From contig JABTUE010000001.1 in NCBI GenBank assembly GCA_015075515.1, positions 868,001-932,000 on the forward strand: a DNA stretch of 64,000 nucleotides. The letters are read 5' to 3'. Under the pieces are notes generated by a model that saw only the letters and a list, made by a program, of their open reading frames with translations, searched no databases and was not told where the DNA came from. Both the position numbers and the translations under genes were made by a program. This stretch comes from Planctomycetota bacterium (GTDB lineage Bacteria > Planctomycetota > UBA8742 > UBA2392). Below are positions 9,600-17,439 of this stretch, piece after piece; the first letter of the stretch is position 1; each line of letters opens with the position of its first letter.

Positions 9600-10751
9600 A
9601 TAGATACCGCGACCACATCCGCGCCCCAGAGTTCCGTCCGGCTGGACGACCTTCTGGTATTCACGCGCCGCGCCGAAGTTTCCGACCTGCACCTGACCGT
9701 GGGCGTGCCGCCGGTGCTGCGCATTGACGGCCAGTTGCGCGCGATTGAGGGCTTTAAGCCATTAATGCCCGCTGACACCCGCAGCCTGGCCATGGAACTG
9801 CTGGACGAAAAGCAGATGCATGTGCTGGAAACCGAGCGCGAGCTTGACCTTTCCTTTGGCCGCCGCGGCGCCGGGCGTTACCGTCTGAACGTGTACTGGC
9901 AGCGCGGCAGCATCGGCCTGGCGATTCGCGTTATCCGCAGCACGATCCCGACCATTGACGAACTGGGCCTGCCCCAGGTGACCAAGCAATTTGCCATGAC
10001 CGACAAGGGGCTGCTGCTGGTCACCGGCCCCACCGGCAGCGGCAAGAGCACGACGCTGGCGGCGATGATCCAGTACATCAACCAGAACGATTCGTGCCAC
10101 ATCGTGACGGTGGAAGACCCGATCGAGTACCTGTACCGCCACGAACGCAGCATCATCAACCAGCGCCAGGTGGGCGACGACACCCTGAGCTTCCACCAGG
10201 CCCTGCGCCACATTCTGCGCCAGGACCCGGACGTGATCCTGGTGGGCGAAATGCGCGACCTGGAAACCATCGAGGCCGCCATGACCATGGCCGAAACCGG
10301 CCACCTGGTGTTTGCCACGCTGCACACCACCGACGCGGTGCAGACCATCAACCGCATTGTGGACGTGTTTCCGACCAACCAGCAGCAGCAGGCGCGCGTG
10401 CAGCTTTCATTCGTGCTGCTTGGCGTGGTGGCCCAGCAGTTGCTGCCCCGCACCAAGGGTGGCCGCGTGCTGGCCATGGAAATTCTCAAGGTGAACGCCG
10501 CGGCGCGCAACCTGGTGCGCGAAAACGAGGTGCACCAGCTTTACACGATTCTCGAAACCGGCTCGCGCGAGGGCATGATCACCATGAACCAGTGGCTGTA
10601 CAACCTGTACGTCCACGGCGAGATCACCCGCGAAGTCGCCCTGTCGCGCAGCACCAACCCCGACCAGATGAAGCGCATGCTCCAGCAGGGCGGCCGCGGC
10701 GGCGGTGCCACCCGCGCCGCAGGGCCGCAACCCGGCCAGTCCCCGGCCTGA
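9600..10751 (+). CDS. pilT: Twitching motility retraction ATPase PilT, apparent AUA start
   Basis: PilT depolymerises pili. Walker A GPTGSGKS lies at residues 143-150, with VEDPIEYL, VGEMRDLETI and TLHTTDA boxes all present. The PilT N-domain (LDDLLVFTRRAEVSDLHLTV) begins well before the first ATG/GTG/TTG in frame (GTG at 9699). The frame back to the stop at 9543 contains no canonical start. A ribosome site CAGTCAGGAGAGA, identical to that of pilB, sits just before ATA at 9600-9602, so AUA is the probable start (383 residues). A CTG near 9642 is an alternative, and an ATG-to-ATA assembly error is possible. It lies 64 nt after pilB. Confidence 0.88.
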   Translation: MDTATTSAPQSSVRLDDLLVFTRRAEVSDLHLTVGVPPVLRIDGQLRAIEGFKPLMPADTRSLAMELLDEKQMHVLETERELDLSFGRRGAGRYRLNVYWQRGSIGLAIRVIRSTIPTIDELGLPQVTKQFAMTDKGLLLVTGPTGSGKSTTLAAMIQYINQNDSCHIVTVEDPIEYLYRHERSIINQRQVGDDTLSFHQALRHILRQDPDVILVGEMRDLETIEAAMTMAETGHLVFATLHTTDAVQTINRIVDVFPTNQQQQARVQLSFVLLGVVAQQLLPRTKGGRVLAMEILKVNAAARNLVRENEVHQLYTILETGSREGMITMNQWLYNLYVHGEITREVALSRSTNPDQMKRMLQQGGRGGGATRAAGPQPGQSPA

Positions 10752-10769
10752 ACCGGCAGCGCGTGATGA

Positions 10770-11492
10770 TCAGCCCACCGTGGCCGCGCGCGGCAGTTCG
10801 TTCCATTGGCGGCCGTCCAGCGTGCGTCCCGCGCGTTTTTTGTTCACACCGCCCCATTGCTTGAAGAAGAAGGCCACACCGGCGGCCTGGCACTGGTCGC
10901 GGATTTCGCGCACCCAGGCTGGGTCCATTGGCCGCGCGCCGGGGCCGCTTTCGCCACCGACAATGACCCAGTCTATGCCGCACAGGTCAAGATTCGGAAT
11001 CGGCCCAAGCAGCGGCTCTACGGACAGGAACTTAATGTGCGCGCCGGTTTCACGCAGCCGGTCAATGCGCCAGGTGTAATCCGCGCCTTCCACGCTCACG
11101 CCCTGCCAGATATGCGGCGCCCAGGGCAGAGCGGATGAAAGTTCGGCAAGACGGTCCGCGCGTTTGGTCAGCACCTGGTACTGGTGCCAGCAGGCGCTGT
11201 TCATGGCCGCAAACACACGCTGGATGAACGCGACGGGCACGTCCTTGTGGTAAAGGTCCGACATCGAGTTCACAAAGATGGTGCGAGGCCGCCGCCAGGC
11301 CGCGGGGATGCCCAAGGCGCGCTCGTGGGTAGTGACCTCAAAGCCATTGGCATAGTTGGCCGCGCCCATGAGCTTCAGGCGCTTGGCCATGCGCTCGGCA
11401 TAGCAGTGCTTGCACCCCGGGCTGACCTTGTCGCAACCCGTAACCGGGTTCCAGGTAGCCTCAGTCCATTCGATGCCGGAGTGGTCGCCCAT
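10770..11492 (-). CDS. Three-Cys-motif protein, DUF5131 / phage Gp37-Gp68 family
   Basis: 240 residues, typical for the family. The N-terminus has the defining cysteines in TGCDKVSPGCKHCYAE (C-x6-C-x2-C), a radical-SAM-like metal motif. FVNSMSDLYHKDVP, VLTKRADRL, GVSVEG, LSVEPLLGPI and VGGESGPGARP are family landmarks. The biochemical function is not established; a barrel enzyme of the radical SAM type is inferred. It is encoded 3 nt after tcmP (AGAAGGTGATCA then ATG), so translation is coupled to that gene. tcmP is broken by an IS upstream, so this gene may now be poorly expressed or an orphan. Confidence 0.85.
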   Translation of the reverse strand: MGDHSGIEWTEATWNPVTGCDKVSPGCKHCYAERMAKRLKLMGAANYANGFEVTTHERALGIPAAWRRPRTIFVNSMSDLYHKDVPVAFIQRVFAAMNSACWHQYQVLTKRADRLAELSSALPWAPHIWQGVSVEGADYTWRIDRLRETGAHIKFLSVEPLLGPIPNLDLCGIDWVIVGGESGPGARPMDPAWVREIRDQCQAAGVAFFFKQWGGVNKKRAGRTLDGRQWNELPRAATVG

Positions 11493-11495
11493 TGA

Positions 11496-11738
11496 TCACC
11501 TTCTTGGAAACGTCACTTGGATTGTATCAGCAAACGATCCACGACGGGGCTTCCTATCAACTTCGATTTCTCCATTCTCAAGGAGCTGACCTAGCACAGT
11601 TTTGTAGTTCTTAGCGATGTACTTACGATCCTCGCTGTGTGCCTCATAGATCTCACGCATTGTGAGGGTTCTTCCAGCGAAATCCATAAGCAACATCTCT
11701 CTCAGCTCATCCAAAGGTCGATTTAGAGGCTGTTTCAA
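11496..11738 (-). pseudogene. tcmP: tcmP 3' fragment (C-terminal winged-helix part), cut off by IS
   Basis: An 80-codon open frame whose first codons (MKQP) come from the IS terminal repeat. True host sequence starts at 11725. It encodes LDELREMLLMDFAGRTLTMR and continues to IQVTFPRR, which matches the C-terminal segment expected of three-Cys-motif partner proteins. Joined to the 5' fragment across a single TTA, it continues in the same frame. The combined gene would be 1122 nt (373 residues). The stop TGA lies 3 nt before the DUF5131 start. Confidence 0.8.
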
Positions 11739-11743
11739 AACCA
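11726..11743. repeat. Left terminal inverted repeat of the IS
   Basis: 18 bp beginning GAGGCTGTTTC. It is the exact reverse complement of 12612-12629 and is flanked outside by TTA. Confidence 0.95.
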
Positions 11744-11806
11744 GTAAAGTTGGCTTGGGAGGCTGGCCGATAGGTTTGGCATAGGTCCATTAACCTGGAG
11801 AATGCC

Positions 11807-12609
11807 ATGCCTCGACCCTTGGTCAGCGATGAACTTTGGAGCGTCGTCCAACCCCTGCTTCCCCCCGAACGTCCCAAACCAAAGGGCGGGCGGCCCGTTG
11901 CCGATCCCCGTGCCTGTTTGCTGGGCATCCTCTTTGTGCTCAAGTCCGGCGGGGCCTGGAACAGCATCCCGGCCGAGCTTGGAGCCGCTAGCCCGGCCAC
12001 CTGCTGGCGACGCTTCAAGGACTGGACCAAAGCCGGCATCTGGCAGACCATCTGGAAGCTTTCACTGGCCAGGCTCAACAGGCAGGGCAAGATTGACCTC
12101 TCCCGCGCTGTTGCCGACAGCGTCTCCATGCGTGCGGTTTTTGGGGGGCCCACACCGGCCCGAACCCGACCGACCGTGCCAAGCAAGGCTGCAAGCACCA
12201 CCTGATCACCGACGCCAACGGCGTGCCGCTGGCGCACTTCCTCACGGGCGCCAACGTGCCGGACGGGCACCTCGCGCTGCCCTTGCTGCACGCCATCCCG
12301 CCGATTCGCGGCCGTGCGGGACCACCGATCTGCCGGCCCGAGTACTACCTTGCGGATCGCGGCTACGGATGGGAGTGGAACATCATTCGGGTCAAGGCCA
12401 TGGGCGTGAAGTCTCTGCTGGCAAGGCCCGGAGACAACACCCACGGCAGCGGGCTGGGTAAACTGCGGTACGTGGTGGAGCGCACGATCCCGTGGTTCAA
12501 GGCCTGGCGCAGGTTGCGCGTGTGTTACGAGAAGACGCCTCTGAGCCTGATCGGGTTTCATACCCTCGCCGCCGCCATGATCTGCTTCAACAAGGCATTA
12601 CGGAGTTAG
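11807..12609 (+). CDS. IS5-family DDE transposase, expressed by -1 frameshift
   Basis: The first frame (11807-12205) encodes the helix-turn-helix half, MPRPLVSDELWSVVQPLLP onward, to the first catalytic Asp in VADSVSM. It stops at 12205. Shifting -1 in the tract T5G6 (12138-12148) continues as GAHTGPNPTDRAKQGCKHH through LADRGYG (second Asp) and YVVERTIPWF (Glu) to the stop at 12607-12609. All DDE residues are present across the join, giving about 267 residues. Programmed frameshifting or transcriptional slippage is usual in this subgroup. A plain inactivating indel cannot be excluded. Confidence 0.88.
12138..12148 (+). promoter_or_regulatory. Slippery tract for transposase frameshift
   Basis: TTTTTGGGGGG lies exactly where the homologous reading must change from the first frame to the -1 frame. 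Either -1 ribosomal slippage at the G run or transcriptional slippage on the T/G homopolymers would fuse the two halves. Confidence 0.6.
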
Positions 12610-13524
12610 AATGGTTTTGAAACAGCCTCTTAGCTGAAACAACAGCTGCTGGCGGGTGTTCATGGCCGGTGAAAACGTGAACGAGGGGACACCCTGATCG
12701 TCTGATGAACTGTACCGCGCCATGATTTCCTTCATGACGTCATAGCCTTTGAAGTGCTTAGTCACGAGGACCAGATGGTGTTTTGTCCGCTTCCCCGTTT
12801 CATCCTTGAAGCAAAACGGCAAGACAAAGCGTTTCTGCTTCTTATCGAAGTTCTTAAGAGCCAGACTTAGGTCGTTGACGATCGTGGCCTCCCGTTCCAG
12901 CGGCGACATTGGCTCCAAATCATCTCGAAGACTGCGCGCGCGGTCCTCACCAAAGAGCGCGCACATGTGTTCATGAACCAAGGGGTTGTTGAGCCCCGCG
13001 TTGATTCGCGCGTAGTTGAAGAAAAAGATGCAATCGCACCCCCAGCTCTTGATGAACGAATTTACGAGCCGAAGCGTGAGACCTCTGTAGCCCCACGGAT
13101 CCACAAACGCGAGCAAAGGTATCGTGTTGATGCGTTCAAAGTCAGCAGCAATCTCGTCGCCGACCTCTTTATGCCAGACATACGGCTTGTGTTTCAGGTT
13201 GTTGATGCCGGGCAGTTCATCAATCGCCGATTGAAGTGACTTCACATTCTCCTCGTCCTTGTCGTTGAAGATCGCTAGCAGTCGTTCGGCATAGATAGGC
13301 TTCTTTATCGCCCGCTGCAAAACCCTGATTGGCGTTGAGATCGCGCCAGACTTGTATCGACCGGGTCCGGCAAACAAGTCAACGTAGCCAATCCGCTTCT
13401 CATGCTGCCAGCGGTTTTGGGTCGCCGTTACGATGCCAGCCCAGGTGTCAAAGTACTTCTCAACGATTTCGGCTTTGATTTGCGACTGCACTGTGGTTTC
13501 TTCGAAGAACGAGTTGTCAACCAT
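12598..13524 (-). pseudogene. tcmP: tcmP 5' fragment: three-Cys-motif partner protein, IS-interrupted
   Basis: TcmP proteins are encoded beside DUF5131 proteins. They look like Rossmann methyltransferases, but the reaction is unknown. Visible landmarks are YFDTWAGIV, YVDLFAGPGRY (nucleotide-binding-like loop), LAFVDPWGYRGL and CDCIFFFNYARIN. Host sequence runs from the ATG at 13524 to RQQLLFQL at 12630. The last twelve codons come from the IS end before a stop, so the C-terminal winged helix (11496-11725) is lost. Base composition is visibly less GC-rich than the surrounding genes, which together with the IS suggests acquired DNA. A truncated product could still be made. Confidence 0.82.
12612..12629. 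repeat. Right terminal inverted repeat of the IS
   Basis: 18 bp ending GAAACAGCCTC. It is an exact inverted copy of the left end and is followed by the TTA duplication at 12630-12632. Confidence 0.95.
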
Positions 13525-13570
13525 TCCCGCCTCGCGTTAGGATTGGAATCGTTTGCCGGATCGCGTTTCT

Positions 13571-13581
13571 CTACTAAGTAG
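13571..13581. promoter_or_regulatory. Perfect 11-bp palindrome upstream of tcmP
   Basis: CTACTAAGTAG lies about 47 bp upstream of the tcmP start in an AT-richer gap between murA and tcmP. It could be an operator or part of a promoter. No regulator is linked, so the role is unknown. Confidence 0.3.
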
Positions 13582-13682
13582 TCTGACGCAATCATGCGCT
13601 ACACCATAGATATTTTAGGGCCCAATTTGAAACGACTGCACCAGATCGTTGGAGCAGCTTCGCGGTTAACGCGACACCTCAA

Positions 13683-14990
13683 CTACGCCGCCTTGCGGTC
13701 GGATGCCCGGCGCATGGGCTGGTATTCTACCCTTTGGATGCTGGCGCCCAGTGCGGCGAGCTTGCCGTGGAAGTTGTCGTAGCCGCGGTCCACATGACTG
13801 ATCTTGAGCACTTCGGTCATGCCCTCAGCCACCAGGCCCAAAAGAATCAGTCCAGCGCCGGCCCTTAAATCCGTGGCGGCAACCGGGGCACCCTGCAGTC
13901 TGCTGACACCGGTGACAATCGCCGTGTTGAATTGCTTGCGGATCTCGGCGCCCAGGCGGCGGTACTCGGGCACGTGCATGAAGCGTTCGGGGTAAATCTT
14001 TTCTTCGACCAGCGCGTAGCCCTCGCTGACACACAGCAGCGCCATCAGCGGCGATTGCAGATCCGTGGGAAAGCCCGGGTATGGCAGTGTGGTCATGTCC
14101 GCGGCCTTGGCGCGGTTTGGGCAGTGCACGCGCAGCGTGGTGGCGTCCAGCCGTTCGTGCGGCACGCCCATTTCAGCGAACTTGTCAAACAGCGCCGACA
14201 TCACGTCGGGGTCGCATTTTTCCAGTGTGATGTCGCCACGGGTGATCGCGGCGGCAATCATGAAGGTGCCGGCTTCAATGCGGTCCGGAATCACGTCAAA
14301 CGTCACCGGGTGCAGTTCGCGCACGCCTTCAACCACAATGCGGCTGGTGCCGTGGCCGGAAATCTTCGCGCCCATGGCGATCAGCATTTCGGCCAGGTTG
14401 ACGATTTCGGGCTCGCAGGCGGCCTGGTCAATCACCGTGACACCACTGCCCATAGTGGCGGCGCACATCACGTTGCCGGTGCCGGTGACGCTGGGGCCCA
14501 TCGCGCCGCCAAGGTAGACGCGGCCGCCGGTGGGGCGGCCCCTGGCGACCACGTCGCCGCGTTCAAAGGTCACCTGGCTGCCGATGGCGGCAATGCCCTT
14601 GACATGCAGGTCTACGGGGCGTTCGCCCAGGGTACAGCCGCCGGGCTGGCTCACGTGGGCTTCGCCGCGACGGGACAGCAGCGGGCCCAGCACGCAAAAG
14701 CTGGCGCGCATTTCACTGACCAGTTCATAGGGCGCCTTCACCGGCGTTTCGTCCACCACGTTGATCGCCACCACGCCCGGTTGCGGAAACAGCGTTACTT
14801 CGCAGCCCAGGGTCTCCAGGATATGCGCCATCAGGCGCACGTCACTGAGATCGGGCACATTGCGCAGCACGGTGCAACCTTTGGCCAGAAGCGCCGCCGC
14901 CATCATGGGCAACGCCGCGTTCTTGCTGCCGCTGATCGTGACATGGCCGCGCAGGGTCTGGCCGCCGTGAATGACATATTTGCTGGGCAT
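13683..14990 (-). CDS. murA: UDP-N-acetylglucosamine 1-carboxyvinyltransferase MurA
   Basis: 435 residues. It catalyses the first committed step of peptidoglycan synthesis, transferring enolpyruvyl from PEP to UDP-GlcNAc in the cytoplasm. GSKNAALP carries K23 and N24. QPGGCTLGERPVDLH carries the active-site Cys119 (equivalent to E. coli Cys115, the fosfomycin target). YPGFPTDLQSP is the conserved C-terminal motif. The start at 14990 follows AGGAACCTCC and matches the family N-terminus; a longer in-frame extension exists but lacks support. Retention of the cysteine predicts fosfomycin sensitivity at the target level. It shows that the organism makes peptidoglycan precursors. Confidence 0.95.
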   Translation of the reverse strand: MPSKYVIHGGQTLRGHVTISGSKNAALPMMAAALLAKGCTVLRNVPDLSDVRLMAHILETLGCEVTLFPQPGVVAINVVDETPVKAPYELVSEMRASFCVLGPLLSRRGEAHVSQPGGCTLGERPVDLHVKGIAAIGSQVTFERGDVVARGRPTGGRVYLGGAMGPSVTGTGNVMCAATMGSGVTVIDQAACEPEIVNLAEMLIAMGAKISGHGTSRIVVEGVRELHPVTFDVIPDRIEAGTFMIAAAITRGDITLEKCDPDVMSALFDKFAEMGVPHERLDATTLRVHCPNRAKAADMTTLPYPGFPTDLQSPLMALLCVSEGYALVEEKIYPERFMHVPEYRRLGAEIRKQFNTAIVTGVSRLQGAPVAATDLRAGAGLILLGLVAEGMTEVLKISHVDRGYDNFHGKLAALGASIQRVEYQPMRRASDRKAA

Positions 14991-15073
14991 GGAGGTTCCT
15001 TGGGCGTAATCCGCCAAGGCACTATCGGCGTTTGCAGCCCCGGAACTTTGCAACCCCTGCCCGGCCCCAACGC

Positions 15074-15102
15074 AAAGCGCCCGGCGCGAGGCCGGGCGCT
15101 TT
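15074..15102 (-). terminator. Strong hairpin after ferredoxin gene
   Basis: A perfect 12-bp stem AAAGCGCCCGGC/GCCGGGCGCTTT with a 5-nt loop lies between the ferredoxin stop (15130) and murA. The A/T ends make it usable in either direction. Confidence 0.7.
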
Positions 15103-15129
15103 CACCTGTCGCGGTTCCGTGGCGACGCA

Positions 15130-15360
15130 TCAACCGTCGCTGCCAATGGCCTGAACGGGGCACTGGGCCGCGGCGTCCTGGCACTGGGTCTTTTCTTCGT
15201 CGTTTTCGGGCTGTTTGTAAACCACGTCGTGGGTGCCGTCTTCGCTTTCACGGAAGTTGTTGGGCGCAAGCTGAGGGCACAGGCCGCAGAAAATGCAGCT
15301 CTTGTCCACGTACCAGGCCCCGGGCACGTTGTCTTCCCATCGTTCGTTCGGGTCAGGCAT
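15130..15360 (-). CDS. Small [4Fe-4S] ferredoxin
   Basis: 76 residues. Cluster ligands are C22, C25 and C28 in CIFCGLCPQLAP plus C67 in QCPVQAI. C60 is a further cysteine, as in monocluster Thermotoga-type ferredoxins where it can form a disulfide. It would act as a cytoplasmic low-potential electron carrier; the partner is not evident. A GGAG site precedes the ATG. It is followed by its own terminator, so it is probably monocistronic. The acidic C-terminal half is typical. Confidence 0.9.
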   Translation of the reverse strand: MPDPNERWEDNVPGAWYVDKSCIFCGLCPQLAPNNFRESEDGTHDVVYKQPENDEEKTQCQDAAAQCPVQAIGSDG

Positions 15361-15496
15361 CTTGGTCTCCTGCGGGCGTTTCCGCCGCCCGCGGGCATAG
15401 TAGACTGATTCTGTCCGTTATTCTACTGGCTGGCACCTGTGCAAGGCCGGCGAAGGATACAAACCCGGCGCAACACCAAAAGGGCCAAGGAGAAAC

Positions 15497-15832
15497 ATGG
15501 TTCGCGACGTGACAAAGGAAGAGCTTCAGGCGGCACTGGCCGAGGGGCGGGTTTTTGCCCTCTACGACAACCGGGGCGAGGGCAGCTATGCCGCGCGCCA
15601 CATCAAGGGCGCGCGCTGGTTGTCCGTGCCTGACGCCGCGGCGGGCAAGGGGCTGCCCGCCGACAAGGGCGCGCTGCTGGTGTTTTACTGAGCTGGCTAT
15701 TCGTGAAACGCATCCACCAAGGCGGCCCGTGCGGTCGCGGCCTTGGGATACACCAACCTGTGGGATTATCGCGGCGGCATCGCCGAGTGGTACGAATCCG
15801 GCCTGCCGGTGGAAGGCACCATGTCGGGGTAG
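15497..15832 (+). CDS. Rhodanese-domain protein with two in-frame UGA codons (probable selenoprotein)
   Basis: 112 codons including UGA at codons 65 (15689-15691) and 70 (15704-15706), ending at TAG 15830-15832. The N-half is rhodanese-like (FALYDNRGEGSYAARHIKGA). Reading through gives LLVFY-U-AGYS-U-NASTKAA then GYTNLWDYRGGIAEWYESG. Cysteine homologues have CxGxxCNAxTKAA here, so both UGAs fall exactly on the catalytic-loop cysteines. The frame continues without other stops to a complete fold, and AAGGAG precedes the ATG. It would be a sulfur- or selenium-transfer/redox enzyme with a U-x4-U pair. A conventional reading would call a 64-codon fragment. Decay is the alternative, but two stops only at cysteines are hard to explain that way. 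Confidence 0.8.
15717..15746 (+). promoter_or_regulatory. Candidate bacterial SECIS hairpin
   Basis: CCAAGG/CCTTGG outer stem, 4-nt 5' bulge, CCGTG/CGCGG inner stem (one G-U) and a CGGU apical loop. It begins 10 nt after the second UGA, with the loop about 25 nt from it, which is within the 16-37 nt usual for bacterial SECIS elements. The loop region contains GGUC, as in the E. coli fdhF element. It is farther (about 40 nt) from the first UGA, so how that codon would be decoded is unclear. Confidence 0.5.
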
Positions 15833-15946
15833 GTGCCCCCTGGCGCAACAGCGCGGCGCAGTTGCCCCCTGCTGCAACGGCCCCATACGCCTGGCGACAA
15901 GCAGCGCCGCGTTGACGCCGGGCGCCGTACCCGCTATCGCGGTACC

Positions 15947-16966
15947 ATGCGCCCGGATTTCAAAAGACTCGAACGCAGCACACTGACTGTGCCCCCGGCC
16001 GCCAACGGCGCGCGGCTGGATGTTTTTCTGCACGAGCAATGGCCTGACTACAGCCGCACGCTGCTGGCGCAACTGGTCAAGGACGGCCATGTTGAAGTTG
16101 CCGGCCTGTCGCCGGCCAGGGTCAAGCCGTCGCTGAAACTCGAGGCCGGCATGACGATCACCATCGAGCGGCCCGGGCTCACGGCGGCCCAGGACCTCGA
16201 GCCCGAAGACATTCCGCTGGACATCCTGTTTGAAGACGACGCGATTGTCGTGATCAACAAGCCCGCGGCGCTGGCCGTGCACCCGGCCCGCGCGGGCATG
16301 GGCGGCACCCTGGCCAACGCGCTGTTGTTTCACCTGAGGCAGGTCAGTAAGGCCGACACCTTTCGCCCCGGCATTGTCCACCGGCTGGATGCCGACACCA
16401 GCGGCGTGATCGTGTGCGCCAAGGACGAAAGTGCGCACTTCAAGCTGGCGGAACAGTTCGAACAGCGCGGTGTCGAAAAGGAATATCTGGCGCTGGTGCG
16501 CGGACGGCTGCGCGACGAATCCGGCGTAATTGACAAACCGATTGGCCGCCACCCGGACCATTACGAGATGCAGCGCGTGCATCCGGACGGCAAACCCGCC
16601 GTCACCGAGTACGAAATCGCCGAACGTTTCCGCAAGTTCACGCTGCTGCGGCTGCGCCCACGCACCGGCCGCACCCACCAGTTGCGTGTGCACCTGGCGG
16701 CTATTCACCACCCGATTGTCAGCGACCGGCTGTACAGCAAACGCCCGCCGCTGACCCTCAGTGAAATCCTCGAACAAGACCCCCAGCCCGGCGAACAACC
16801 CCTGATCGCCCGCCAGGCGCTGCACGCCGCCAGGCTGAGCTTTGACCACCCGCGCACGGGCGCGCGCGTCAACTTTGAGGCCCCGCTGCCCCAAGACTTC
16901 GAGCGCGCGCTGGCGGCGCTGCGCCGGCACACACCCTGGCACGCCGAACCACCAACCGAAACGTAA
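15947..16966 (+). CDS. RluD-type large-subunit rRNA pseudouridine synthase
   Basis: 339 residues. It isomerises uridines in 23S rRNA. The N-terminal S4 RNA-binding domain (RLDVFLHEQWPDYSRTLLAQ, 23-42) is followed by the RluA catalytic domain with D148 in HRLDADTSG, plus RTGRTHQLRVHLA and HPIVSDRLY. The start at 15947 places the S4 domain at its normal distance. Open frame to 15833 upstream adds no recognisable sequence and would begin right at the rhodanese stop. The subfamily (RluC versus RluD) cannot be fixed from motifs alone. Confidence 0.9.
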   Translation: MRPDFKRLERSTLTVPPAANGARLDVFLHEQWPDYSRTLLAQLVKDGHVEVAGLSPARVKPSLKLEAGMTITIERPGLTAAQDLEPEDIPLDILFEDDAIVVINKPAALAVHPARAGMGGTLANALLFHLRQVSKADTFRPGIVHRLDADTSGVIVCAKDESAHFKLAEQFEQRGVEKEYLALVRGRLRDESGVIDKPIGRHPDHYEMQRVHPDGKPAVTEYEIAERFRKFTLLRLRPRTGRTHQLRVHLAAIHHPIVSDRLYSKRPPLTLSEILEQDPQPGEQPLIARQALHAARLSFDHPRTGARVNFEAPLPQDFERALAALRRHTPWHAEPPTET

Positions 16967-17172
16967 TCTTTCGTTACACGCGAAACACAAAAGTTGGCGC
17001 GTGCATTGCGTGCAGCCAATCGCGGCCGTATCGGATAAGGCCGCATAAGTACTTTCCCCGCAAAAGGTTTCGTGGAGCCTTTTCGAACCAGTGTCGAATT
17101 GGCATGGACTGCGCTTGCACACGTCAAGAAGGTCTGGTTTCCAAGAACCCAAACAAACTACAGGAGTTTCCC

Positions 17173-17304
17173 ATGAAGAAGTTCGCGATCCTCGCCATCG
17201 TTTGCGCTTTCGCCGGTGTCATGCTCGCCGGTTGCCCGGACAGCAAGAACACTGCCAAGCCGGCCAATGACAAGCCCGCCAACGAAGCCCCGAAGACCAA
17301 CTAG
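17173..17304 (+). CDS. Small lipoprotein, 43 residues
   Basis: MKKFAILAIVCAFAGVMLAGC is a lipoprotein signal ending in lipobox LAGC at residue 21, followed by a hydrophilic tail of Lys/Asn/Pro/Ala repeats (KPANDKPANE). An ACAGGAG site precedes the ATG. It has its own promoter region upstream and a strong terminator downstream, so it is a monocistronic small gene. The function is unknown. The mature part is only about 23 residues. Confidence 0.8.
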   Translation: MKKFAILAIVCAFAGVMLAGCPDSKNTAKPANDKPANEAPKTN

Positions 17305-17321
17305 TTTGACGCCATTCACCG

Positions 17322-17354
17322 CCGGGGGGCCATCAGGCCCCCCGGTGTTGTTTT
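17322..17354 (+). terminator. Rho-independent terminator of the small lipoprotein gene
   Basis: Perfect 10-bp stem CCGGGGGGCC/GGCCCCCCGG with an ATCA loop, followed by TGTTGTTTT. Confidence 0.9.
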
Positions 17355-17439
17355 GCCACTTTCCCCGTGAGGTTTGCCCCCCGCCCGGCACTATCCCCAC
17401 GACGCCTTCGGGCCAATGCCCTTTCGTATGGAGACCTCA

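Larger units (their letters stand above)
11726..12629 (+). mobile_element. Complete IS5-family insertion sequence (IS427-like), 904 bp
   Basis: Perfect 18-bp terminal inverted repeats (11726-11743 and 12612-12629, ends GAGGCTG/CAGCCTC) bound a transposase gene in two overlapping frames. The 3-bp target duplication TTA is at 11723-11725 and 12630-12632. Size, ends and frameshifted transposase fit the IS427 subgroup. Identical ends and an exact duplication suggest recent insertion. It interrupts tcmP on the opposite strand. Confidence 0.93.

Noticed and set aside
9699..10751. pilT starting at GTG 9699
   Set aside because: It would delete the first conserved strands of PilT (LDDLLVFTRRAEVSDLHL) and has no ribosome site.
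15497..15691. Rhodanese as a simple nonsense-mutated pseudogene
   Set aside because: Kept as an alternative but judged less likely, because both stops are UGA, both fall on family cysteines, and the downstream frame remains intact.
15555..15986. Plus-strand frame overlapping the rhodanese and RluD start
   Set aside because: No domain, Arg/Pro-rich shadow; the frame with UGA codons carries the rhodanese fold.
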